Below, in pieces: positions 8,294 to 15,996 of a stretch of 64,000 nucleotides of DNA. This stretch comes from Sporosarcina koreensis (GTDB taxonomy: Bacteria > Bacillota > Bacilli > Bacillales_A > Planococcaceae): assembly GCF_000826145.2 (NCBI RefSeq), contig NZ_LN651337.1, positions 1,057,774 through 1,121,773 on the forward strand, written 5' to 3'. Position numbers and translations under genes: made by a program. The notes beneath the pieces were generated by a model. That model saw only the letters and a list, made by a program, of their open reading frames with translations, searched no databases and was not told where the DNA came from. How positions within the stretch are numbered: position 1 is the first letter of the stretch; each line of letters opens with the position of its first letter.

Positions 8294-9718
8294 TTACAGG
8301 AGCTGATCCGCCTTCAGCGCTTCCATCGCCTCTTCATAATCGGAAAAGAGGATGCTGTCTTCATTGATGATCTGGACAGTCTCATGCCCTTTGCCGGCAA
8401 TCACGACAATATCATCCGGCCCGCTGCTGCCTACCGCCCTGCGGATCGCCGTCCGACGGTCCAGCTCGACCTCTATCTTATGCGGATGCTTGACGCCGTG
8501 CAGTATATGCTGGGCAATCATCCCGGGGTCCTCATCTCTCGGATTATCGGATGTGATGACGACATGGTCGCAGTACTTCTCTGCAATCCGCCCCATGAGC
8601 GGCCGTTTCTCACGGTCCCTGTTCCCTCCGCACCCGAATACACAGACAAGCCTTTTCGGATTCAGCCCGGAGACCGCCTGCAGGACCGCTTCCAGTGCAT
8701 CCGGTGAATGGGCGTAATCGATATACACCCTTCTGTTCACACTTTCCGCGAGCTGGAGCCGGCCGGGCGGCAGCGCCAGCGCACTGAACGACCGTTCTAT
8801 GACCTGTTCGGGTATGCCGAGCAGCCGGACCGCACTTGCAGCGGCCATGGCATTCAGCCTGTTATGGAGTCCGGTCGGCATCTTGCTGATCATGCTGCCG
8901 GACGCCAAACAGCCGATATACTCGCTGCGGCAGAATCTGTATACCGGCACAGCAGCGTCTTCCGCCATCTTCATGCAGACGGGGTCTTCCTCGTTGACGA
9001 TGACCTGACGGGACAGGGTGACCAGCTTCTTTTTGGCTGCGACATACGCTTCCCGGCCGCCATGGTCTTCGAGGTGATCCGTGCCGACATTGAGGAGGAT
9101 GCCGATATCGATGGCACAGTCAGCAAGCCGTCCTCTTTCCAAACCGATGGATGAGGCTTCCAGGGCGACATGTGTGACACCTTCCAGCCTGCACACTTGC
9201 AGTAATGGATGCAGGTACTCCGCGGTCGGTGTAGTCAATGAAGGAATCGGGATGTCCAGCCGCTTCCCGTCTATATAACAGCCCGTCGTTCCGATGACAG
9301 CCGCTTTCACACCTGTTTCCTTCAGCAGCTGACCGATGAAATGGGTCACTGTCGTCTTACCATTCGTTCCTGTCACAGCGATGACTTGCAGCTCTTCCGA
9401 TGGGTTGCCTGCCAGTTCTGCAGCACTGTACGACAGGAATCTGCTGCTGTCCGGCACAGTCACGATCGCCGTTCCTGTCTCTGCCCATTTTGCAAGTTTC
9501 AATGAAGAAACCGGACGGTCGATCACCACTGCAGCCGCCCCTTTCGCAATCGCTTCATCGATCGCCTGGTGACCGTCGAACCTAGCGCCTTTCCGTGCGA
9601 CAAATAAGCTGTTCCGAGAGACGCGGGCAGGATGCTCCGTAACACTCCTGATTTTGACATCCCGCCATTCCCCTTTCACCGTGCACGGCCAGTTTTTCAG
9701 CAGCTCAATCAGATGCAT
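8294..9718 (-). CDS. MurE-type Mur ligase (UDP-MurNAc-tripeptide synthetase family)
   Basis: 474 residues from MHLIELLKNWPCTV at 9718, after GGGAAGGAGTCATATA. Mur ligase order is complete: N-terminal UMP-binding domain, central ATP domain with VTGTNGKTTV (residues about 107-116), EASSIGLERGR, then C-terminal domain with VFGCGGNRDREKRP. SDNPRDEDP matches the DNPR motif that in MurE reads meso-diaminopimelate. The gene is away from any division/cell-wall cluster, next to ricF and divergent from an aspartokinase-like gene, so it is either the sole murE relocated or a paralogue. Planococcaceae commonly have lysine in peptidoglycan, which makes the DNPR motif worth testing. Confidence 0.82.
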   Translation of the reverse strand: MHLIELLKNWPCTVKGEWRDVKIRSVTEHPARVSRNSLFVARKGARFDGHQAIDEAIAKGAAAVVIDRPVSSLKLAKWAETGTAIVTVPDSSRFLSYSAAELAGNPSEELQVIAVTGTNGKTTVTHFIGQLLKETGVKAAVIGTTGCYIDGKRLDIPIPSLTTPTAEYLHPLLQVCRLEGVTHVALEASSIGLERGRLADCAIDIGILLNVGTDHLEDHGGREAYVAAKKKLVTLSRQVIVNEEDPVCMKMAEDAAVPVYRFCRSEYIGCLASGSMISKMPTGLHNRLNAMAAASAVRLLGIPEQVIERSFSALALPPGRLQLAESVNRRVYIDYAHSPDALEAVLQAVSGLNPKRLVCVFGCGGNRDREKRPLMGRIAEKYCDHVVITSDNPRDEDPGMIAQHILHGVKHPHKIEVELDRRTAIRRAVGSSGPDDIVVIAGKGHETVQIINEDSILFSDYEEAMEALKADQLL

Positions 9719-9831
9719 TATATATGACTCCTTCCCGAACGTTTTCCAACCTGCAGAATATAGTAAGGATGAACCTACTGTAAGGTATGAAACATCATGA
9801 GCAAATGTCACGAGGAAAGTTGGGAGAAGAG

Positions 9832-10569
9832 ATGATCATACAAAAATTCGGCGGCGCTGCCATGAAGGATAGGGTGCAGCGCCGGTTATGTATTGAGCGG
9901 ATTCGTGAAGGATTGCTGGAGCACGGGAAAGCAGTTGTAGTCGTGTCCGCAATCGGACGGCAGGAGAGCCCTTATTCCACTGACCGGCTCCTGTCGATCA
10001 CCCCGTCCTTCCATCCCGGAACAGCGGCCTCTGATCTCGCCGCCTCCTGCGGTGAACTGCTTGCCTCAGCAGTGCTGAGTGCCGAACTTGAAGAAGCGGG
10101 CATAGCGAACAAAGTGATGCACAGCCGCCAGTCCGGCATCTTCACAGAAGGGGAATTCGGTAATGCGGCAATCAGCCGAGTGGAGACAAGCGCCTACGAA
10201 CAGGCATTCAAGCAGGTGCCTTGCGTCATAATTCCGGGTTTCCAGGGTATCAGCGGAGACGGTGAGTATATGACACTCGGCCGGGGAGGCAGCGATCTCA
10301 CTGCGGTGGTGCTCGCCAGCTGCCTGAACGCCCGGCATGTCGAGTTCTTCAAGGATGTCCCCGGCGTCATGACTGCCGATCCCCGTCGGCATGAAGGTGC
10401 ACGCAAACTCGAAGAATTGACCATCGACCAATTCCTGCCCCTCCTGCAGACCGGTCATCCGATCATCCAGCAGCGCGCTGCTGATTATGCAAAAAAAACA
10501 GCAACCCCTCTCTATATACGAGGGATTGCCGGAACCGAGGAAGGCACATGGGTCCATCCGGCTCCTTGA
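9832..10569 (+). CDS. aspartokinase-like kinase without ACT domains
   Basis: 245 residues from MIIQKFGGAAM at 9832 behind GGGAGAAGAG. Amino-acid kinase fold with KFGG (ATP phosphates), ITPSFHPGTAASDLAASCGELL, MTLGRGGSDLTAVVLA (substrate/nucleotide loop) and FFKDVPGVMTADPR, all aspartokinase hallmarks. Known aspartokinases carry two C-terminal ACT domains for lysine/threonine feedback; here the protein ends straight after the kinase domain, so it would be insensitive or regulated differently. It is divergent from the MurE-type gene with 113 bases between them. Role in lysine/DAP supply is inference. Confidence 0.8.
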   Translation: MIIQKFGGAAMKDRVQRRLCIERIREGLLEHGKAVVVVSAIGRQESPYSTDRLLSITPSFHPGTAASDLAASCGELLASAVLSAELEEAGIANKVMHSRQSGIFTEGEFGNAAISRVETSAYEQAFKQVPCVIIPGFQGISGDGEYMTLGRGGSDLTAVVLASCLNARHVEFFKDVPGVMTADPRRHEGARKLEELTIDQFLPLLQTGHPIIQQRAADYAKKTATPLYIRGIAGTEEGTWVHPAP

Positions 10570-10572
10570 CTG

Positions 10573-11640
10573 TCAGGGAGCCGGTTTTTCGATTTCCTGA
10601 ACAAGATTCTGTGTATAGTAATTGCCGTAGGCACCCGTTCCGATATGGGTGAAATCTTCATCCAGCAGCACGTCCCGGTGTGCAGGGGAATTCAGCCAGC
10701 CATGGACGGCCTCGATGGCGTCCGTATAGTTCAGCGCTATGTTCTCCCCAGCCTTCTTCACCTCGATGTCCGCCAGCTTCAGCCGGTTGGCGAGTGTCCC
10801 GGATGTCGGCGAATCTTGTGAAAAGTAATTCTCCAGCGCCATTTCCTTGCTGTGTTCCCGGGCGACAACCTGCAGCCGGTAGTCCTTCTTCAGCTTATTC
10901 AGTCCGTGATTCCCCCGGTACAGATTCGTAATATCGAGAATCTGCCGTTCCAGTGCCCGATCGACAGCAAACTGGTCTTCCGATGAAGGTTTCTTGACGT
11001 CCACCATCTCACCTTTATAGAAAAGGTCGTACGGCTGCTGCTTCACAAGTGTCATCGGCTCGACGAACCGCACGGCTTCCAGTTCCCCCTGTGTCTCGTC
11101 GATATAGAGCTGTGCGAACAGGCCGTCATACTGGATCAGCATCTTATTCTTGATGTCCTCACCGTTCAGGACAAATGTATATTGGTTGTCTCCCTCGCCG
11201 ACCGCCAGTTCCGATTCTATGAGGGAGCTCCGGTAAATGTCCTCACTGCTCTGCCCATTGCTGTATGGATAGACATCCGCCTCCCGGTCTCCACTGTAGA
11301 TCTGGTTCACCACGTTATCTGAAACTCCAGCCATCACCATCGGATCAGAGGGGTAGATCCACCATTCGAAGCCAAACGCCGACAAGTCCTTCCGTTCCGG
11401 ATTCCCGAACGCTTCCAGCAGTTCGGATGCCGGTTTACCGACAAATGTAGAAATCCCGCGGTCCGGCCGTTTGGCCATGCTGCCTTCCTCCTGCTGCTGA
11501 AGCCCTTCCCCCCCGCTGATGGCCGTTCCTGGTTTGACAGGGGACTCGAGCGGATCGTTCTCCTTGAACCCGTCATCCCAAAAATAGAAGAACGCCAGGA
11601 CCACAACTAACAGCAGTGCCACTTTCCAGATCCGTTTCAC
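10573..11640 (-). CDS. ylbC: CAP-domain protein with CAP-associated N-domain (YlbC)
   Basis: 355 residues from GTG 11640, ten bases or so after GGAGGGAGAAC. An N-terminal membrane helix (VALLLVVVLAFFYFW) is followed by a CAP-associated domain (about residues 70-210, STFVGKPASELLEAFGNP) and a C-terminal SCP/CAP domain (DITNLYRGNHGLNKL ... VVAREHSKEMALENYFSQDSP ... AGENIALNYTDA ... WLNSPAHRDVLLD ... HIGTGAY). The conserved His/Glu pair of CAP domains is visible in REHSKEM and AGENI. It is anchored outside the cell membrane. Stop only three bases from the converging aspartokinase-like gene. Substrate unknown. Confidence 0.88.
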   Translation of the reverse strand: MKRIWKVALLLVVVLAFFYFWDDGFKENDPLESPVKPGTAISGGEGLQQQEEGSMAKRPDRGISTFVGKPASELLEAFGNPERKDLSAFGFEWWIYPSDPMVMAGVSDNVVNQIYSGDREADVYPYSNGQSSEDIYRSSLIESELAVGEGDNQYTFVLNGEDIKNKMLIQYDGLFAQLYIDETQGELEAVRFVEPMTLVKQQPYDLFYKGEMVDVKKPSSEDQFAVDRALERQILDITNLYRGNHGLNKLKKDYRLQVVAREHSKEMALENYFSQDSPTSGTLANRLKLADIEVKKAGENIALNYTDAIEAVHGWLNSPAHRDVLLDEDFTHIGTGAYGNYYTQNLVQEIEKPAP

Positions 11641-11834
11641 GTTCTCCCTCCTCCTTACGCGAACTGTCTTTCCTCCATTGTAATGGACTTGCCGGCAGGA
11701 AGTCACTCTTTTCCCACCCGTTTGCCGGACAGCAGCCGGCGCCACAATGTTGCCATTGCAACCGCTCCCCTTTTGTTCTATGATTAAAGACGAATCATTA
11801 TCGATGAACTGCTGTTTAAGGAGGAAATTGGGAT

Positions 11835-12197
11835 ATGGACTTTATCAACACAGGTTTGGAAGACATTTCGGTCACATTTCCGATCGCTAAAGAAGTCGCG
11901 GCCAAGTATGACCTGGTTCTGGCCGGCCAGTGGGATTATGAGCGTGTGACGTTCGACAAGAAATATACAGTCGCAGAAGGGATCTACTACCTTCGCGTCT
12001 ACGCTATCACACCCGGCGGCGATATCGGCAGCAATGATGCAGTTTTGGAATTCATCACACCGCAGCTTGGGAAGCATTACTATCCGCATGGCGTCGAATA
12101 CGGCGAGGACGAGTTCTATCCGCCATTCGTCGTGAACGACTGCAAGAAGACGATTGCAGCGTTCGTGAAAGACCTGCAGGCTGTAAATTTGAAATAA
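11835..12197 (+). CDS. YugN-like family protein
   Basis: 120 residues, start after GGAGGAAATTGGGAT. Pattern of the YugN-like family: MDFINTGLEDISVTFPIAKE, then AGQWDYERVTFDKKY and a C-terminal EFYPPFVVNDCKKTIAAF. Soluble, acidic, no membrane helix. Function of the family is unknown. Monocistronic, with its own strong terminator. Confidence 0.8.
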   Translation: MDFINTGLEDISVTFPIAKEVAAKYDLVLAGQWDYERVTFDKKYTVAEGIYYLRVYAITPGGDIGSNDAVLEFITPQLGKHYYPHGVEYGEDEFYPPFVVNDCKKTIAAFVKDLQAVNLK

Positions 12198-12215
12198 CGC
12201 TGATCCGGCACTAAG

Positions 12216-12257
12216 AGACGCCGGCGGTCTGTCCGTAGACAGGCCGCCGGCATTTTT
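12216..12257 (+). terminator. terminator after YugN-like gene
   Basis: GCCGGCGGTCTGTC - CGTA - GACAGGCCGCCGGC stem (12219-12251) followed by ATTTTTG. Confidence 0.85.
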
Positions 12258-12358
12258 GTTCTGCCGCCCCGCTATATCAGAAACACTCGCCTTTTGCATA
12301 TCCATTTCCAGCCGGATTGGCTATAATAGATATAATACACGTTTTGGAGGTATGCCGG

Positions 12359-13417
12359 GTGTCGAAGTGGTTGACAAAGAGAACGTTGTTCATTTTGCTT
12401 TTTGCAGTGATCGCCATCACTGCGTTAGTTTTTATACTCCCGGTTTCCATACCGCTCATTCTGGCGCTGCTGACCGCTCTGCTGATCGACCCGCTTGTGA
12501 AACTTGTGGAGCGGAGATTCAAGTGGAAGCGGAAGCTTGCGGTCATTTCCGTTTTCATCTTCGTCGTCCTGCTTGTGGCAGTCGGGATCTACTACTCTGT
12601 CACGTCGCTGATCGGACGCATTGTCCAGTTCACGAAAGACGCACCTGAGTATCTGAACTCGCTGTCAGGCGTCTGGATCGATATGCAGGACAAACTGCTG
12701 AGGTACACATCCGGTCTTCCATCGGATATTGTGAAAGCGACACAAGAACAGTTCACGGCGGCGCTCAAGTCCATGCAGACATCGCTCCTTGAACTGGTGA
12801 GTTACGAACGGATTATCGCACTCGCAGCGGAGATCCCGAATTTCCTTGTCAGTTTCATCGTATTCCTGATCGCCCTGTTCCTATTCATGCTGGAACTGCC
12901 GCAGCTGAAACGGGGAGTGTACAACCGCCTTACAATCAGGACAGCTGAAAAAGTCAGGTACATGACAACACGGCTGAATGCCACAGTGATCGGATTCCTG
13001 AAAGCGCAGCTGCTCGTCAGCTTCATCATCCTGGCGGCAGCCTTTGTCGGCCTGCTCCTGATCGTGCCGAGATATGCAGTGGTCATGTCAATCATCATAT
13101 GGATCATCGACGTCATTCCGATACTAGGCTCGATCATCATCCTGGCACCGTGGGCGCTCTATGAATTTGTCAGCGGCGATGTCGCCATGGGAACGAAGCT
13201 GGCCATTCTGGCGGCTGTCCTCCTGATCATCCGGCGGACGGTCGAGCCGAAAGTGATGGGCTCCCAGATCGGCCTGTCGCCGCTTCCGACGCTGATCGGC
13301 ATGTTCATCGGCCTGAAGCTATTCGGTGTCCTCGGGTTCTTCATCGGCCCGATGGTCGTCATCCTGTTCACGACCGCGATTGAGGCGGGGATCATCAAGC
13401 TGAATTTCAAAATATAG
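12359..13417 (+). CDS. YtvI/AI-2E transporter family membrane protein
   Basis: 352 residues from GTG 12359, eight bases after GGAGG (12346-12350). About seven to eight membrane helices with the AI-2E exporter/PerM layout: two N-terminal helices (LFILLFAVIAITALVF; IPLILALLTALLIDPLV), a soluble middle domain, then IDVIPILGSIIILAPWALY and a final GLKLFGVLGFFIGPMVVILF. The best named relative I can offer is YtvI of Bacillus (sporulation-associated). Two TATAAT boxes lie just upstream (about 12322-12336). Ends at a shared terminator with ctaM. Confidence 0.78.
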   Translation: MSKWLTKRTLFILLFAVIAITALVFILPVSIPLILALLTALLIDPLVKLVERRFKWKRKLAVISVFIFVVLLVAVGIYYSVTSLIGRIVQFTKDAPEYLNSLSGVWIDMQDKLLRYTSGLPSDIVKATQEQFTAALKSMQTSLLELVSYERIIALAAEIPNFLVSFIVFLIALFLFMLELPQLKRGVYNRLTIRTAEKVRYMTTRLNATVIGFLKAQLLVSFIILAAAFVGLLLIVPRYAVVMSIIIWIIDVIPILGSIIILAPWALYEFVSGDVAMGTKLAILAAVLLIIRRTVEPKVMGSQIGLSPLPTLIGMFIGLKLFGVLGFFIGPMVVILFTTAIEAGIIKLNFKI

Positions 13418-13426
13418 ACCGGCACA

Positions 13427-13471
13427 ACGAAAAAACACGCACACCCGTCAGCGGGTATGCGTGTTTTTTCG
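13427..13471. terminator. bidirectional terminator between YtvI-like gene and ctaM
   Basis: GAAAAAACACGCACACCCG (13429-13447) pairs with CGGGTATGCGTGTTTTTTC (13452-13470), A run on one side and T run on the other. Confidence 0.88.
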
Positions 13472-13933
13472 TCAGAATCCGAGGATGGCTTTGATCATAG
13501 AGGTGGTTTCCCCGCCTTTGTAGAAGACGTACAGCAGCAGATAGACCGCAACGCCCGTGAGTGCTGCAAACACCCACACAAGGCTTGTGACGGGGCCCAG
13601 CTTCCTGTGTCTGGGCAGGTTATCCTTCAACCCGGTCACCAGCGAGAACACACCGAGCACAGCACCGAACGTTGCCAGGCAGATATGGAAGATCAGGAAT
13701 ACCGTGTAATAGATCTTGATGCTGTCCGGACCGCCGAAGGATGTGTTCCCGACAATAACAGTCCGGGACAAGTAGATGATCAGAAACATCAGTGCCGCGG
13801 CCGCCGCAGCAATCATGACATTCTTATGCGCCTGTCTGTGCTGTTTCTTGATGAGAACCCATCCGATGATGACGAGCACACCCGACAGGACAATGAGTGC
13901 GGTACTCAGCGTCGGTAAAAAAGGGATGTCCAT
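13472..13933 (-). CDS. ctaM: DUF420 membrane protein, CtaM-type oxidase maturation factor
   Basis: 153 residues, start after GGAGAACGCCT at 13933. Four to five membrane helices with conserved histidines (KKQHRQAHKN; VFLIFHICLA; RHRKLG). DUF420 proteins correspond to B. subtilis YozB and to S. aureus CtaM, which is needed to mature aa3-type heme-copper oxidases. Its place directly after ctaG, at the end of the oxidase locus, supports that role. Naming by family and context. Confidence 0.82.
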   Translation of the reverse strand: MDIPFLPTLSTALIVLSGVLVIIGWVLIKKQHRQAHKNVMIAAAAAALMFLIIYLSRTVIVGNTSFGGPDSIKIYYTVFLIFHICLATFGAVLGVFSLVTGLKDNLPRHRKLGPVTSLVWVFAALTGVAVYLLLYVFYKGGETTSMIKAILGF

Positions 13934-13966
13934 AGGCGTTCTCCATTTCTATTCAGGGTACAGTGA

Positions 13967-14881
13967 TTATCCGTGTACAGACAGCTTTTTGCGTTCCAGC
14001 AGGTCTCTCTGCGTGATTTCGTCGGCATTGTCCTGCTCTTCCTGAGCCCAGGTGAAGAAGACCTTGCCGATGATGAATACATACAGCAGTTCCTGTATGA
14101 CTTTCATGATAATTCCGCCGAGCTGCTGATCATAGACGGACGGCATACTGGTGAACAGTTCCGGCCCGGAAATCGACAGGCCTGACAAGGTTCCGGCCGG
14201 CACGCAGAGAGCCATTGCCTGCAGCCACGCTTCCCCGCTGTTGTACGTCTCGTACACCGGCACATCTGCGAAGATGATGAGCGAGCAGGCAGGTGTGAGG
14301 AAGATGGCACTGAGGATGACATAGCCGATCTTTTTCAGACCATGCAGCTTCGGCTCACCCGGCAGTGTGTTGAAGACCGGCCACCAGAGGAACAAGGCTG
14401 ATGCGAAAAGGACGAGCGTGAACGCTGTATGCAACGGCAGGCTCAGCTTGATGGTATCGAGCACGAGCGGGTAGTGGTTGAGTGAAAACATCAGTGTGAA
14501 CAGCAGCAGGCTGATGACCGGTTTCGTGAAGAACCGGATGACTTTCGCAATCTTCGGATAGCTGAACACTTTCTTCCATAGGAAATTCGGAATCCCGATG
14601 ATGAAGAGCGGTGCGATCATCAGCAGCAGGATCGCCATCTGTGACATGTGGACCGAGAACAGGATATGCCCCATCAGGTCCATCGGTGATCCTTTCACAA
14701 TATACAGAAGGACCATCGCCGAGAGGAATGTTATGATCTGCCGGTTCGTCACCGGCTCAGTCCCTTCAAAACGCGATCTCCATTTTTTCGTCAGCAGAAA
14801 ATAGAGGAAGGTCAATGCAGCGAGAAAGATGAAAAAATACGGGCTCCACAGCGCCCGGAAGCCAAATATGCTTAACGGCAA
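13967..14881 (-). CDS. ctaG: cytochrome c oxidase assembly factor CtaG
   Basis: 304 residues from TTG 14881, nine bases after AAAGGAG. Seven or so membrane helices, starting MPLSIFGFRALWSPYFFIFLAA; typical caa3_CtaG blocks HMSQMAILLLMIAPLFIIGIP and CSLIIFADVPVYETY are present. Bacillus CtaG is required for active caa3 oxidase (copper-site formation in subunit I). It lies downstream of the ctaF terminator, so it probably has an extra promoter in the 140-base gap or depends on read-through. Followed by ctaM. Confidence 0.93.
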   Translation of the reverse strand: MPLSIFGFRALWSPYFFIFLAALTFLYFLLTKKWRSRFEGTEPVTNRQIITFLSAMVLLYIVKGSPMDLMGHILFSVHMSQMAILLLMIAPLFIIGIPNFLWKKVFSYPKIAKVIRFFTKPVISLLLFTLMFSLNHYPLVLDTIKLSLPLHTAFTLVLFASALFLWWPVFNTLPGEPKLHGLKKIGYVILSAIFLTPACSLIIFADVPVYETYNSGEAWLQAMALCVPAGTLSGLSISGPELFTSMPSVYDQQLGGIIMKVIQELLYVFIIGKVFFTWAQEEQDNADEITQRDLLERKKLSVHG

Positions 14882-14971
14882 TTGCCCCAGCTCCTTTTAT
14901 GAGTTCTGTTTTCATTATAGAACGTCCGGACGGATAACACAATGAACGTTCTTTGACATCAGACAAAACAG

Positions 14972-15012
14972 AAAACCCCCGACTTGGACCAATGGCCGAA
15001 GTCGGAGGTTGT
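14972..15012 (-). terminator. terminator after ctaF
   Basis: AACCCCCGACTT (14974-14985) pairs with AAGTCGGAGGTT (14999-15010); on the minus strand the stem is followed by TTTTC. It separates ctaCDEF from ctaG-ctaM. Confidence 0.8.
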
Positions 15013-15020
15013 TGAACTGC

Positions 15021-15368
15021 TTACCACCATACAATCGTGACGAATGCAAGCGGGATCAGGAAGCCGAGAAGGGCTCCAGTGAACATGAACATCTGAGGAA
15101 CGCCATGCTCTTTGTCTTTCATATGCATGAAATAATAAAGCTGCAGTGCTACTTGAACAGCCGCAAAGAGGAACAGTACCGGAATCACAAGATACTTCGT
15201 GAAGCCGTCGACTCCCTGCTGATAAGCTACAACGAACGTGAACGAGGCAAGCGTCATGAAAATCATAAGAGAGAACATCATCACCTGGCCGCGCATTGTT
15301 TCTTTCGAACGGCGGACGAGCAAGTCCTGCTCGACAGGTGTTCTCTTGTACATTTCTACTTCTGCCAT
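15021..15368 (-). CDS. ctaF: cytochrome c oxidase subunit IV
   Basis: 115 residues with three membrane helices (MMFSLMIFMTLASFTFVVAY; YLVIPVLFLFAAVQVALQLYYF; MFMFTGALLGFLIPLAFVTIVWW). Short cytosolic N-terminus MAEVEMYKRTPVEQ. Small structural subunit of the caa3 oxidase. One base separates it from the ctaE stop; last gene of ctaCDEF before a terminator. Confidence 0.93.
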   Translation of the reverse strand: MAEVEMYKRTPVEQDLLVRRSKETMRGQVMMFSLMIFMTLASFTFVVAYQQGVDGFTKYLVIPVLFLFAAVQVALQLYYFMHMKDKEHGVPQMFMFTGALLGFLIPLAFVTIVWW

Positions 15369-15369
15369 G

Positions 15370-15996
15370 TTATCCGATCACTCCCATCAAGTAAACTACT
15401 GTGAAGATGAATACCCACACAACGTCAATGAAGTGCCAGTAGAGCGAGAATGTATAATACTTCGTCGCGTTATACAAGTTCAGCCCGCGTCCCGCATTAC
15501 GGAACAGCAGCAGTGTAACCCATACGAGCCCAATCGCAACGTGGAAACCGTGCGTTCCGACAAGTGTGAAGAAGGAAGAACTGAACGCACTGTTGCCGAA
15601 CGTGAATCCTTCTTTCACATAGTGGGAGAACTCATACACTTCCAGTCCGAGGAACCCGAGTCCGAGCAGTGCCGTAATCCCGAGCCACAGCTGCATTTTC
15701 TTGAAGTTGAAGCTCTTCATATGGTGCATGGCGTACACACTTGTCAGTGAAGACGTCAGCAAAAGCAGCGTCATGACAAAGACCAATGGCAGTTCATATA
15801 GTTCCTGAGTGGAGAAACCGAATCCGCTAGGCCCTTTGTTCTTCAAAGCCATATACGTTGCGAACAGCGTCGCGAACAGGATCGTCTCCCCGCCAAGGAA
15901 GAGCCAGAACCCGACAAATTTGTTTTTTGCTTCGAGTGTCGCACGCTCCGGATGTTCCGGCCACGTTTCCGGGGTGAATTTCTTATTCAAATCCAT
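15370..15996 (-). CDS. ctaE: cytochrome c oxidase subunit III
   Basis: 208 residues, five membrane helices, with NKFVGFWLFLGGETILFATLF at the start and GTHGFHVAIGLVWVTLLL (conserved His of subunit III) near residue 155; ends with YWHFIDVVWVFIFTVVYLMG. The ATG shares its first base with the end of the ctaD stop region (15996), so the two are translationally coupled. Confidence 0.95.
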   Translation of the reverse strand: MDLNKKFTPETWPEHPERATLEAKNKFVGFWLFLGGETILFATLFATYMALKNKGPSGFGFSTQELYELPLVFVMTLLLLTSSLTSVYAMHHMKSFNFKKMQLWLGITALLGLGFLGLEVYEFSHYVKEGFTFGNSAFSSSFFTLVGTHGFHVAIGLVWVTLLLFRNAGRGLNLYNATKYYTFSLYWHFIDVVWVFIFTVVYLMGVIG

